A stretch of DNA of 64,000 nt from a virus, in the IMG/VR virus record IMGVR_UViG_3300002835_000043, positions 1 to 64,000 of that record; one strand, given 5' to 3'. Below the pieces are notes generated by a model, which saw nothing but the letters and a program-made list of their open reading frames with translations, did not search any database and was not told the DNA's origin. The first letter of the stretch is position 1. Every line of letters starts with the position of its first letter. Made by a program: the position numbers and the translations under genes. This document shows positions 43,572-52,736 of the stretch, one piece after another.

Positions 43572-43742
43572 TTATCCTTTGATTTTATTTTTTCTTCTAA
43601 CTTGTTCCATTCTTTCTTTTTGTTCTTGTATATTCTTTATATGCAATCCAATGTATACTCTTCTTTCCCAAGGCAACATATTTTCTATTTCTTCTAAATT
43701 AAACTTTTCGCTCTCGATTAATGCATAATTTGTTTCGTACAT
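43572..43742 (-). CDS. 51: gp51-like baseplate hub assembly protein (56 aa)
   Basis: Read from ATG 43742 on the minus strand to TAA at 43572. The product has I-E-N-M-L-P-W-E-R-R-V-Y-I-G-L-H-I-K, the (P-W/Y)-E-R-x2-Y pattern of T4 gp51 homologues, then a basic helix. It is placed between gp26-like and the large structural gene, where gp51 stands in T4 relatives. In T4, gp51 helps hub assembly without being in the virion. Confidence 0.68.
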   Translation of the reverse strand: MYETNYALIESEKFNLEEIENMLPWERRVYIGLHIKNIQEQKERMEQVRRKNKIKG

Positions 43743-43768
43743 TATTTTCAAACTTTCAACCGAGAGCG

Positions 43769-44485
43769 TTATTCGAAAAAAGATTTAAAATCATTTATAA
43801 TTATGGGTATTTTATTTCCTTTTGTTGGAGTTACAAATTCTTCTTCATATGTCACTCTTGGTAATTTATCAAAAAAATGTGTAATTTTTAAAAACATTTC
43901 TTTTGGTAGATTTTCTAAAAAATCTATAACTTCTTGTTTACTTTTTTCTTTTGTACTTATTACTTGATCTTTTGTAAAAATTTTATCTATACAAGACACT
44001 ATCAAATTAAACATGGTTTCTGTTCTTGATTTTTCATTTTTTTCTATCTCTATAAATTCACTTATAGATGGATATTTCATAATAACACCCATATTATCAT
44101 TCAACTTTATAGTAGTTGATGTTTTTTCTGGAAGATTTTTAACTATTACATTTTCAAGTTTCATTTCTGTTTCAAATTTTTCATTAGTTTCTGAATCTTT
44201 AACAATTATTTCTACAACTTCGCCCATCGATTTCATTCTTAATTGGATAAAGAGATATTCAACATCAAAATATGGCATTTCTTCAATATTTAATTTTTCA
44301 GAAAAGCATGTATTGAATATACTTTTCATTGCTCCCATAATTTGTTCATCATCCTTTGATTCCAAAGCAATCAATAATATTTTTTCTTCCTTTACAACAA
44401 AGGGTCTAAATGAAACCTTTTTACCAGTTGATGGTACTGTTGTTGTGTATGTTGGAAGTGATACTAAATTTTTCAAATCAATCAT
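43769..44485 (-). CDS. 26: gp26 baseplate hub subunit
   Basis: L-P-T-Y-T-T-T-V-P-S-T-G-K-K-V-S-F-R-P-F (about 10-29) and V-V-K-E-E-K-I-L-L-I-A-L-E-S are the family start of T4 gp26 (and its gp26-like relatives), which typically reads tyrosine-thr-x-P then x-F-R-P-F. F-L-E-N-L-P-K-E-M-F-L-K-I and F-F-D-K-L-P-R mark its C-terminal helix. In T4 it joins the central hub. Located between gp51 and the tube cap gene, the same neighbours as in T4 relatives. Confidence 0.85.
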   Translation of the reverse strand: MIDLKNLVSLPTYTTTVPSTGKKVSFRPFVVKEEKILLIALESKDDEQIMGAMKSIFNTCFSEKLNIEEMPYFDVEYLFIQLRMKSMGEVVEIIVKDSETNEKFETEMKLENVIVKNLPEKTSTTIKLNDNMGVIMKYPSISEFIEIEKNEKSRTETMFNLIVSCIDKIFTKDQVISTKEKSKQEVIDFLENLPKEMFLKITHFFDKLPRVTYEEEFVTPTKGNKIPIIINDFKSFFE

Positions 44486-44495
44486 AATCTACTCC

Positions 44496-45791
44496 TTAAT
44501 CGGGTTTACCAAATGCATTTTCCAAATCGTTTCTATCAAGTAGTCTTGTTTCTGCTATATCTAGAGTCAATGTAATTACAACTGGATTACCGTCTTTAAA
44601 GTGTGCATAAAATCCTTGTTGTGTATAATCTAATTGTACACTTTTTAAGAAACATTTTTGGAGACTTTTTGGTAGAACTTTAGATTCTTCTCCATTTATT
44701 CTAAAATAAAAGTCTACAGTACCTGGGAAAGTATATAAAATACCACCTAGATCTTGTGTTGGGTATGAGTGTTGTTTTAACATTTCTACTATTTTTAAGA
44801 ACTGATCTGCTTCTTCTTTGCTTGTTGGCTGGAATTCGATATTCCATTGCCAATTTCTTAAATTTGGACTTCTATAAAGAGTTTCTGTAGCGGGATTAAT
44901 TGTTTTCCTTGTTGCTAATTGAGCATTATTAGCAAGAAATTCAGCAACATTAGTAGAAGCTTTACCAATACCTGCTCTGGAATTAGGTGTTCCTGATAGT
45001 GGTCCAGTAATTAAATTTAAAAGACCGGATACTACACCTCCTATTGGTATTATCGGATTGTTTGAAAACCCATCAACATTGTGACTGTGTATATCGTTTA
45101 TTTGTTTTGGCAATGGTAAAAATATTGTTTTCTTTTTATTTGGTGAATCGGTATCACCTTCAGTATAAAAATTTTTATTTAATGATTCAATATTATTACT
45201 TGTAAATTCTTTTGTTTTATTAAAATTTTCAACAGCTTGTTTACCACCCTTTAAAAGACCTGTTGTTAATACTCCTAATTTATCAAGTGCAGTAGATTCA
45301 TTTGTTATTTTTTGTTCTGGTATTGCATCAATATAACCACCAATTTTTTCTATTCCAACTGTTGCAAATTCCGCACCCTTTCTGTTTAATTCTTGTGGCG
45401 AATTGCTTAAATTTGGATTTTCATTGCTTGATGGTGAATAGAGAACTATTACCATGCAATCTCTTAATTTGCTAGTATCACCACTAAATGATAATTGTTT
45501 TATGATATCTGAATCTACAGTTGGTAATTTTTGTTCTAGTGCTTTGGCTCTATTTTCAATAAAATTTAATGCTTCTTTATTTGATAGAGTTTTTTCTCTA
45601 CCGGCAGCATCCAAAGTATCTCCTATCAGAGATTCATAATTTGCTGGTACTGAGTTCAAATCTGGTATTGAAACTGGTGGATTAGGATCTGAAACTTCTT
45701 CAGGAGTCCAAGAACCTAGTTTTGAGTAGTTTGCTATGTTTTCTTTTTTAATTAACATTTTTTTAGATAAATAGGAAAGAATTCTGTTCAT
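44496..45791 (-). CDS. Baseplate tail-tube cap protein (gp48/gp54-like, 431 aa)
   Basis: The C-terminal 150 residues show the tail-tube-like fold: Y-R-S-P-N-L-R-N-W-Q-W-N-I-E-F-Q-P (about 298-314), E-A-D-Q-F-L-K-I-V-E-M-L-K, and the end V-I-T-L-T-L-D-I-A-E-T-R-L-L-D-R-N-D-L, typical of gp48 and gp54, which start tube polymerisation on the hub. The N-terminal half is G/S/N/P-rich and disordered. The ATG at 45791 lacks a clear ribosome site; an internal ATG at 45758 is an alternative, because a late promoter box lies only four bases upstream. Confidence 0.78.
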   Translation of the reverse strand: MNRILSYLSKKMLIKKENIANYSKLGSWTPEEVSDPNPPVSIPDLNSVPANYESLIGDTLDAAGREKTLSNKEALNFIENRAKALEQKLPTVDSDIIKQLSFSGDTSKLRDCMVIVLYSPSSNENPNLSNSPQELNRKGAEFATVGIEKIGGYIDAIPEQKITNESTALDKLGVLTTGLLKGGKQAVENFNKTKEFTSNNIESLNKNFYTEGDTDSPNKKKTIFLPLPKQINDIHSHNVDGFSNNPIIPIGGVVSGLLNLITGPLSGTPNSRAGIGKASTNVAEFLANNAQLATRKTINPATETLYRSPNLRNWQWNIEFQPTSKEEADQFLKIVEMLKQHSYPTQDLGGILYTFPGTVDFYFRINGEESKVLPKSLQKCFLKSVQLDYTQQGFYAHFKDGNPVVITLTLDIAETRLLDRNDLENAFGKPD

Positions 45792-45794
45792 TTT

Positions 45795-45802
45795 TATTTA
45801 TA
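45795..45802 (-). promoter_or_regulatory. Possible late promoter box on the minus strand
   Basis: TATTTATA here reads TATAAATA on the minus strand. It is in the 10-base gap between the divergent gp48/54-like and gp4 genes. It lies too close to ATG 45791 for that start, so either the start is 45758 or the box is chance. Confidence 0.4.
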
Positions 45803-46242
45803 TGCCATACAAAGGTAAATATCACCCAGAAAACCCAGAAAAGTATGTTGGTAACTCAAACAACATCATTTATCGCTCTCTATTAGAGAGAAGATTTATG
45901 GTTTTTTGTGATAGAAACGATAATGTTTTGAAATGGTCATCAGAAGAACTTGCTATACCATATATTTCGCCCATAGATAACAGAGTTCATAGGTATTTTG
46001 TTGATTTTGTCATAGAAGTGCAAGAAAAAACAGGGGAAAAGAAGGTTTACCTTGTAGAAATCAAGCCATCTAGACAATGTATTCAACCTAAACAGTCAGA
46101 TAACAAGAAGCAAAGAACATTTATAAAAGAAAGTAAAACTTGGTTAATAAATAATTCTAAGTGGAATGCTGCTTCGGAATTTGCTAAAAAACAAAATTGG
46201 GAATTTAAAATAATAACAGAAAAAACACTAGGAACAAACTAA
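45802..46242 (+). CDS. 4: Head completion nuclease gp4
   Basis: The start M-P-Y-K-G-K-Y-H-P-E-N-P-E-K-Y-V-G matches T4 gp4 relatives closely. I-I-Y-R-S-L-L-E-R-R-F-M (about 22-33) with E29, V-D-F-V-I-E-V (D49), and V-E-I-K-P-S (E73, K75) give a TnsA/PD-(D/E)XK-like site. In T4, gp50/gp4 finish the packaged head, perhaps by trimming DNA, so tails can join. Length 146 is typical. No ribosome site is visible before its ATG. Confidence 0.92.
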   Translation: MPYKGKYHPENPEKYVGNSNNIIYRSLLERRFMVFCDRNDNVLKWSSEELAIPYISPIDNRVHRYFVDFVIEVQEKTGEKKVYLVEIKPSRQCIQPKQSDNKKQRTFIKESKTWLINNSKWNAASEFAKKQNWEFKIITEKTLGTN

Positions 46243-47052
46243 ATGAGCACATTTGGACCATTTGGACCATTAAACGGCGCAAACAGCATAAAATCATTTC
46301 AGGGACTAACGGATAGAATCTCCGCAGGGTCATTTAAACCATATGACTCTGTTGGTTCTTTTTCCCCAGTTACTGGTGATTCAGCAACAGAACTTGCTAA
46401 CTTTTTGTTTACTTCTGGAATCTTATACAGAACCAATAGGTTTTTTGCAACAGTATTCCCACCAAGACTAACAAATAACACACTTTCAGCATTATCTGAT
46501 AGGAATGGATTAAGATTTGTTTGTGAAAATGCCAGTATACCAAATCAATCATTGTTTACATCAGATTATAAGTTGAACAATTTGCCAGTATTGAGATTAC
46601 CATACACCATAGATTACGGTAATGAATTGACTTTAAGTTTTAGAATGACAGACAATTATAAAGAAAGAAAGTTCTTTTTAAATTGGCAAGAATATATCTT
46701 CGATACGGTTAATGGAGTGGAATATTATAACAATTATACAGATTCGTCATTAATTGTTTTAACTCAACTGGATACACAAAATAATAAAGTGTACAATACA
46801 CAATTTATTGGTGCATATCCAACAAATATAGGTTCTATAGAATATTCGTGGGAACCAGATTCAAACTATGTAAAACAATCTGTATCATTCTCATATTATA
46901 GAATGGTTTCTGAAGGTGTGGTTTATGCTAAACCAACAGTTCGTTATGATCCAGATCCACCTCCATTATTAAACAGTACACCACCAGATGTACCTTATTA
47001 CTTAGAACAACCAACTGTTTCCAAACCACCAGACAATTTTGTAGAGATGTAA
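46243..47052 (+). CDS. Tail-tube-fold baseplate protein (gp54/gp19-like, 269 aa)
   Basis: C-E-N-A-S-I-P-N-Q-S-L-F (about 89-100), then L-R-L-P-Y-T-I-D-Y-G-N-E-L-T-L-S-F-R-M and R-K-F-F-L-N-W-Q-E-Y-I (about 142-152) are the tube-protein motifs shared by gp19, gp48 and gp54. Its length and place next to gp53 favour gp54, the tube-initiating cap. The N-terminal 50 residues are Ser/Gly/Phe-rich. Starts directly after the gp4 stop. Confidence 0.78.
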   Translation: MSTFGPFGPLNGANSIKSFQGLTDRISAGSFKPYDSVGSFSPVTGDSATELANFLFTSGILYRTNRFFATVFPPRLTNNTLSALSDRNGLRFVCENASIPNQSLFTSDYKLNNLPVLRLPYTIDYGNELTLSFRMTDNYKERKFFLNWQEYIFDTVNGVEYYNNYTDSSLIVLTQLDTQNNKVYNTQFIGAYPTNIGSIEYSWEPDSNYVKQSVSFSYYRMVSEGVVYAKPTVRYDPDPPPLLNSTPPDVPYYLEQPTVSKPPDNFVEM

Positions 47053-47053
47053 A

Positions 47054-47794
47054 ATGTTTTTTACAAAGCACCCATATACAACACAATTAGATAAAAACGG
47101 CAACCAAATCACCGTAACAGATATAACTTCAACCATAAAGACATATGAAGTTTTTCGTAATACACAATATTCAATTCCATATTATGTAAGAGAAGGTGAC
47201 ACTGCAGAATCAATTGCTAAACAAATATACAATAAACAATCATATTCTTGGATAATTTTATTAGTAAACAATATGAAAGGGATTTATACTGATTGGCCAC
47301 TTTCATCTACAGCATTTGATGCTTATGTAAAAAATAAGTACGGTGGTCTTTCTTCAATTTTCTTTTACCTTGATAGTATCAATAATTACAATATTAAAAA
47401 AGGTGATGTAATTAGATCAACAACTAGTTCCAGTAAAACAGCAGAAGTGGTTGATTGGAATCCATCGTTGAGTAAATTAACTATAAGACAATTGAATGGC
47501 ACTTTTACAAAAAATGAATTTGTCAGATTTTTAGACACAACTCCAACAATTGCAAAAATTGGTAGAGTAAACCTGTATGAACAAGATTCTTTGCATCATT
47601 TTGAGGCAAATGGAATTTATCTAGATCCATTACTTGGTTATTTACAAGGATACATAAATGGTGTAAGTAATGAAGTGATAACCAACTATCAATATGAGAT
47701 GACAGAAAACGATAAAAAGCGTTATATTTACATTCCACTACCAGAGGTAGCAACAAGAATAGAACAAGAATATTCAAATTCTATGGCTGTTTAA
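47054..47794 (+). CDS. 53: gp53 baseplate wedge protein
   Basis: A LysM-like N-terminal domain is clear: F-R-N-T-Q-Y-S-I-P-Y-Y-V-R-E-G-D-T-A-E-S-I-A (about 34-55), then Y-S-W-I-I-L-L-V-N-N-M, the typical gp53 pattern, where this domain joins neighbouring wedges. The rest is beta-rich, with D-P-L-L-G-Y and a conserved K-R-Y-I-Y-I-P end. Length 246 is somewhat longer than T4 (196). Starts one base after the previous stop. Confidence 0.9.
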   Translation: MFFTKHPYTTQLDKNGNQITVTDITSTIKTYEVFRNTQYSIPYYVREGDTAESIAKQIYNKQSYSWIILLVNNMKGIYTDWPLSSTAFDAYVKNKYGGLSSIFFYLDSINNYNIKKGDVIRSTTSSSKTAEVVDWNPSLSKLTIRQLNGTFTKNEFVRFLDTTPTIAKIGRVNLYEQDSLHHFEANGIYLDPLLGYLQGYINGVSNEVITNYQYEMTENDKKRYIYIPLPEVATRIEQEYSNSMAV

Positions 47795-47795
47795 T

Positions 47796-49316
47796 ATGAT
47801 TAATTTAGAAACACTAGGAAGTATAATAATAAAATCTGAAGATGTTTCTGTTGATGTTACAACAGTAGTCACTTCTATAAACTTATATCAAAGTCTATAT
47901 GATCCATTTGTAACTGGAGATATAACAATTGTTGATGTTCCTAGTAGCAGAGTAACTAAAGAATTTAGAGGCGGTATTGTTGGTAAGGGAGAAGAGGTTT
48001 TGTTTTCATTTTCAACAAAAACAAAACCAGTATCAAGAGATAAAAAATTAAAAGCAGAAAAATATTACATCTATAAGGTATCAATGATACCATTAGAATC
48101 TGCTGGTGAACAAGCAATATTTAAACAGGCAACAACATTTCATTTTTGTTCAAAAGGAATGTTTACTAATGAATTTAAAAAAGTAAGAAAAGCATATAAT
48201 AATAAAATTAGCAGTATTGTTTCTAGTATAGCAAAAAATTATCTTTCTATAGATGTATCGGTTGAAGAAGAAACAAATTCAAAACAAAAAGTTGTAATTC
48301 CAAATTTCTCTCCAATGAAAGCAATAATGTGGCTTACTAGTAGAGCATACAGTGGATCAACAGATAAACAAAATCATAACTTTATTTTTTATGAAGATAT
48401 AGATCATATCCACCATTTTACTAGTATTGGTAGATTGATGAAAAATGAACCAGTAATTGGCACAAAAGAAGATGATGGTATAACAATACGAATCATGCCA
48501 GATAATAATGTTGTTTCTGGTGAAATAACAAAAAGAACTTCATTTGAGGCATTACAGCATGTTGCTAAAGATTTTTCTCCTTTAAACAATGTAAAGGACG
48601 GAATGTATGCATCAACATGTTTAACATTTGATATAACCAGAAAAAAGTTTGCAAAAACAACCATGCGTTATGATGAATTATTTAAGAAACAGGATCACTT
48701 ATACGACAGACAACTTGTGGATAAAAACTTTTCAGATGATGCAAGTATAATTAATCAGGCGTATAAAAATCCTGAAACAGTAATAAAATACTATCCAAAG
48801 GCTACAAAATTATACGATAAAAATGAAAAGCCAGGAAATCCAGATAATCCAGCAAACAATGTAGAGAAGTGGTTGTTACAAAGAATTGCTTCTATGGAAG
48901 CAATGGATCAGTTTGGCGTTGATGTTGAAATAAAAGGAAATGTTGGTTTGAATCTTGGAGATGTTGTATTTTTTGGTAGACCACAAGTTGATAGTACTGG
49001 TTCAAAAGATAGAAGAGATCCATTTTTTGTTGGTAAGTTCCTAATAACAAAAATTAAACATTCTCTAGTCAATAGAGGAGATACACTAGGATTTGATTTG
49101 AAAACAACATTATCACTAAGAAGAGATTCTGAATATTCTGATTCAGCAGATACAGCAGCAGATCAATTAGATAATCTATTAAAAGGAACAACTACAGTTG
49201 AAGAATTGGGTGGTTTGGGTAAAGTTGAACAACTTTGTACGGACGCACAGTGCTATCCAAATTTAACTACGAGTGTAAGAAATACTTTTAATTTGCCTAG
49301 GAGTGTAGGACGATGA
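47796..49316 (+). CDS. 27: gp27-like baseplate hub protein (506 aa)
   Basis: The early part (Y-D-P-F-V-T-G-D-I-T-I-V-D at about 38-50) and the later domain (G-N-V-G-L-N-L-G-D-V-V-F-F, about 384-396; L-I-T-K-I-K-H) match hub proteins that build the trimeric ring below the tail tube. A helical insertion and an acidic, Q-rich end follow. In T4, gp27 holds the gp5 spike; here the next gene is the OB-fold gp5. A gene overlap of four bases supports their pairing. Confidence 0.8.
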   Translation: MINLETLGSIIIKSEDVSVDVTTVVTSINLYQSLYDPFVTGDITIVDVPSSRVTKEFRGGIVGKGEEVLFSFSTKTKPVSRDKKLKAEKYYIYKVSMIPLESAGEQAIFKQATTFHFCSKGMFTNEFKKVRKAYNNKISSIVSSIAKNYLSIDVSVEEETNSKQKVVIPNFSPMKAIMWLTSRAYSGSTDKQNHNFIFYEDIDHIHHFTSIGRLMKNEPVIGTKEDDGITIRIMPDNNVVSGEITKRTSFEALQHVAKDFSPLNNVKDGMYASTCLTFDITRKKFAKTTMRYDELFKKQDHLYDRQLVDKNFSDDASIINQAYKNPETVIKYYPKATKLYDKNEKPGNPDNPANNVEKWLLQRIASMEAMDQFGVDVEIKGNVGLNLGDVVFFGRPQVDSTGSKDRRDPFFVGKFLITKIKHSLVNRGDTLGFDLKTTLSLRRDSEYSDSADTAADQLDNLLKGTTTVEELGGLGKVEQLCTDAQCYPNLTTSVRNTFNLPRSVGR

Positions 49317-50698
49317 GTGGATTTTTAGGTAAAGATGGCTTTGCATGGTTCTTCGGCGTAGTTGAAGATAGAAAAGATCCATTAAAAATTGGAAGAGTTA
49401 AAGTACGAATACTGGGTTATCATGATGATGATAAAAATGTTCTACCTACAACAAAATTACCTTGGGCAACACCAATACAAGGAGTAACTTCTGCAGCAGT
49501 TAGTGGTAAGGGTTGGACTCCTCTTGGTCTTGTGGAAGGAACTTGGGTATTTGGGTTTTTTGCAGATCCCGGTTCATATCAAATACCAATGATTCTCGGA
49601 TCAATTGCAGGATTAAATTCCAAGAGTATCAATACACTTGGTGAATATTTTGGAAATGCATTTGCTGATCTAAGAACTGAATCAGAAAGAAGCAAAGCAC
49701 CAAATGATAGATTTGAAAAAAGAGAATATCCAAATGGCAAGGGTAAAGATGGTGATAAACATGGTGCTCAATTAGAAACTTCAAGTAAAAATTCATCATA
49801 CCCAAAATCAAATTATTCACCAACTGCAACCAATAATCCAGATGGAACACCAGACACAAATATATTAGGTATTAATGATAATGATAGATTAGATCAAACA
49901 TCTGTTGGTGTAAAAAATTCAGATAGAAATTCTGGAGGAACTAGAGATACAGCAGTTCCCGTTGCAGATGTAAATTTTGAACCATTTGAAACTGGAGTTA
50001 TAAACAATAGTGGAGCAAATAAAGGAACAAATAAATCATTAGCAACTGGTTATAATGGATTGAAATCTTCATCAAAACCGTCATTAAAACAAAATTATAA
50101 ACAATTCAAAGATCAACCAACAAATGCAAATGGTAAAACTGTATATTCTTCCGGTGCTGGTGGGGTAGGAGTTGATAATTTCTTACCAGTATCAATTTCT
50201 GCTGCTGCAGGTTGCTATAAGAGTAACATGGATAATATCAGAAATGGAACTCAACAGATTAAAAATGATGTAGAGCAAAAAGCAAGAACAACATTGAGCA
50301 CAACAGCATCTGGTGGTAGACAAACAACATCAACCGGATTTGTTAATAGATCTAGAGATTTTGGTTCATATGTACCAACAACAACAGGTTCAAGTACTTC
50401 ACCAAATGATGTACAAGATGCAAATAATAACAAACTTGGAGATCAAAAGCAAACCACTACGACACCAGTAGAACAAGTTGGTTCTAATGATCTTAGTGGT
50501 GGATTTGGAAATCAAACAAGCATAAACGGAATGGCTATAACCAGAGATAATTTTGGAAATATTCTCTTAAATGGTGTTAAAGTTCCAGTAGTAGATGCTA
50601 CCAAGAAGATAACAAATCAATCAGATGCAAATAATCCAGATAGAGATAATGAATGTGGTGATTGTGGTTGTAATGATTGTGATAAACTTAATAAATAA
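49313..50698 (+). CDS. 5: gp5-like hub OB-fold protein without lysozyme domain (461 aa)
   Basis: Residues 1-110 give the OB domain: F-A-W-F-F-G-V-V-E-D-R-K-D-P-L-K-I-G-R-V-K-V (10-31), then L-P-W-A-T-P-I-Q (about 49-56) and G-T-W-V-F-G-F-F-A-D-P-G. The remaining 340 residues are N/S/T/G-rich and disordered, with no lysozyme motif (T4 gp5 has one at this place). The C terminus is cysteine-rich: C-G-D-C-G-C-N-D-C (last 20 residues), perhaps for metal binding or cross-linking. The beta-helix is on the next gene. Confidence 0.87.
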   Translation: MSGFLGKDGFAWFFGVVEDRKDPLKIGRVKVRILGYHDDDKNVLPTTKLPWATPIQGVTSAAVSGKGWTPLGLVEGTWVFGFFADPGSYQIPMILGSIAGLNSKSINTLGEYFGNAFADLRTESERSKAPNDRFEKREYPNGKGKDGDKHGAQLETSSKNSSYPKSNYSPTATNNPDGTPDTNILGINDNDRLDQTSVGVKNSDRNSGGTRDTAVPVADVNFEPFETGVINNSGANKGTNKSLATGYNGLKSSSKPSLKQNYKQFKDQPTNANGKTVYSSGAGGVGVDNFLPVSISAAAGCYKSNMDNIRNGTQQIKNDVEQKARTTLSTTASGGRQTTSTGFVNRSRDFGSYVPTTTGSSTSPNDVQDANNNKLGDQKQTTTTPVEQVGSNDLSGGFGNQTSINGMAITRDNFGNILLNGVKVPVVDATKKITNQSDANNPDRDNECGDCGCNDCDKLNK

Positions 50699-50714
50699 AT
50701 TAGAGAAATAAACA

Positions 50715-52736
50715 ATGTCAGTAACAGAAACACAAGGTAATTGGAACGAACCAGAGACACCATACGGTAAGGTAAAGGGAGAACCCGTAGAGGAGATGTA
50801 TCCTTATAATAAGGTGTATGAATCTGAATCTGGGCATGTTATAGAAGTTGATGATACTCCTGGTTCTGAAAGACTGAACATATTTCACCGTTCCGGTACT
50901 TTTGAAGAATTCCATCCAAATGGTGACAAAAATGTTAAGGTAGTTCGAGACAGATATACAAGTATTTTAAGAGATGATTATGTTCATATTGATGGCTTCT
51001 GTAATGTTACTATAGATAAAGCTTTAAAAATTGTAGTTAATGCCGAAAACACAGAGAGTACCCCCTCAAAGAATGTAAATTTTGATATTGAAGTTGGTGA
51101 AAATTCAAATGTCAATTTAATTCTAAAAAAGGGAAATTGCAACCTAAAACTAGAAAGTGGCGATGCAAATATTCTTTTACAAGATGGTGATATCAATCTA
51201 ACCCAAAAGGATGGCAACTTCAATCACAATGTAAATGGTGATTATAATTTAGAAGTAACAGGTCATATGCATGTGGTTGTTGGAAAAGATTTAGTGAATG
51301 AAATAGGAGGCAGTCGAGACACCAGAATAGATGGTAAATTTGATAATTTACATGTTACTGATGGTTATTCAGAAACTCTAATAGAAAATGGAGATAGAAG
51401 AGTAGAAGTTGGTCTGAATGATCATAAATTAGTTCATGGAGAATCACATCTAAAGGTTGAAAAGGGCAGAAGAGAATTTATAACAGAACATGATGAACTA
51501 TCCGTAGATGGTGATAAAAAAATAAAAGTAGCACCTGGTAACTTTGATATTTTTACAGATGGTAATATATCAGTTTCAACTAGTGGTACATTTGATGGTT
51601 CTTTCGGAAACGCATTAAGATTAACAACTGATTCATCTATGGATGTGGTTGTAGGTACATCTGGAAAAATTACAACTAGTGCGGGTATGGATATATTTTC
51701 TGCATCTCAATTAAAGATTAACAGCAATTCAACAGTAGATATATTAAGTAGCGGTGTTATGAAGTTATCATCTGGTGCTGTAATGGGGCTTAATGCTTCT
51801 GGTGCTTTACTACAAACAGGCAGTGTAATACATTTAAACGGTCCAAAAGCACCAAAAGCAACTGCAGCAACAAGAGCAAGAAGTGCACAATCTGCAACTT
51901 TACCAACAAACCAATTTCTTTATAAACCGGGTGAAATGGGTAAATGGAATAAAACAGAAAATGGAAAATCGCCAGCGTCAATTTTAAATGAATCTACTTC
52001 AAAATTGAATAACCAATTAAACACGCTGAATATATCAAAAGAACAATTAGGTCAATCTACAAATCAACTCAGTGGACTTAGAGAGCAATTAAATACCGCA
52101 GGAACAGATCCTAGTAAATTAAGTTCTGTTGCTAGTTCCACTGCATCATTAACAAATAATGTATCAGGAACTGCGGGAAATGTAAACGGTGTTCTTGGTG
52201 GAATGGGTGGAGTTGTTGATGATGTTTCTAATGTTTCAGGTTCATTAGTTCCGGGATCTGCTGATAGTTTAAGTAAATTTGGAAGTGGTGGTGATTTCTT
52301 GACAGGACTAAAAGAGGGTCTTGGTGGTGTTGTAGGATTTGTTGGTGATATTTTTAGCACCATAACAGATATTGCATGTGGTATCATTGACGCTATTGGC
52401 GGTGCTTTAGACTTTGTTGGGAAAATAGTGTCAGATGCTATTGGTGCAGTAATGGACGCTATAGGATCGGTTATGGACGCTATAGGAACGATTATAGACG
52501 CTGCAACAAAAGCAATAACAGAAGTATTATCGACAATAGCAGATGTAATTGGTCAAGTATTTGACGCTGCTGGTAACTTCATAGGTGGAATAGTTGATGG
52601 TATCGGTAGCGTAATAGACGCAATAGCAAGTATATTCAATGGTCTTGGTGGTAGACCAAGCAACTGTGGTATATCTCTTGCACTGTGTACGGAAGACTTC
52701 TCTATAGGTGTTGCTAACGCACCAGGAGGTGGTTAA
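50715..52736 (+). CDS. Beta-helical baseplate spike protein (gp5 C-terminal-like, 673 aa)
   Basis: Y-E-S-E-S-G-H-V-I-E-V-D-D-T-P-G-S-E-R (about 35-53) and I-F-H-R-S-G-T-F-E-E-F are the start of the gp5-type spike; then short repeats around G-D/N-x-(N/D)-(L/I)-x (about 120-330) form the triple-stranded beta-helix. From 420 on come helical segments and a striking repeat of I-G-x-(V/I)-(M/I)-D-A (about 560-650), an amphipathic, alanine/isoleucine-rich stretch. It should form the membrane-piercing needle below the hub, tipped by the PAAR protein. The C-terminal hydrophobic repeat is unusual for a spike. Confidence 0.85.
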   Translation: MSVTETQGNWNEPETPYGKVKGEPVEEMYPYNKVYESESGHVIEVDDTPGSERLNIFHRSGTFEEFHPNGDKNVKVVRDRYTSILRDDYVHIDGFCNVTIDKALKIVVNAENTESTPSKNVNFDIEVGENSNVNLILKKGNCNLKLESGDANILLQDGDINLTQKDGNFNHNVNGDYNLEVTGHMHVVVGKDLVNEIGGSRDTRIDGKFDNLHVTDGYSETLIENGDRRVEVGLNDHKLVHGESHLKVEKGRREFITEHDELSVDGDKKIKVAPGNFDIFTDGNISVSTSGTFDGSFGNALRLTTDSSMDVVVGTSGKITTSAGMDIFSASQLKINSNSTVDILSSGVMKLSSGAVMGLNASGALLQTGSVIHLNGPKAPKATAATRARSAQSATLPTNQFLYKPGEMGKWNKTENGKSPASILNESTSKLNNQLNTLNISKEQLGQSTNQLSGLREQLNTAGTDPSKLSSVASSTASLTNNVSGTAGNVNGVLGGMGGVVDDVSNVSGSLVPGSADSLSKFGSGGDFLTGLKEGLGGVVGFVGDIFSTITDIACGIIDAIGGALDFVGKIVSDAIGAVMDAIGSVMDAIGTIIDAATKAITEVLSTIADVIGQVFDAAGNFIGGIVDGIGSVIDAIASIFNGLGGRPSNCGISLALCTEDFSIGVANAPGGG

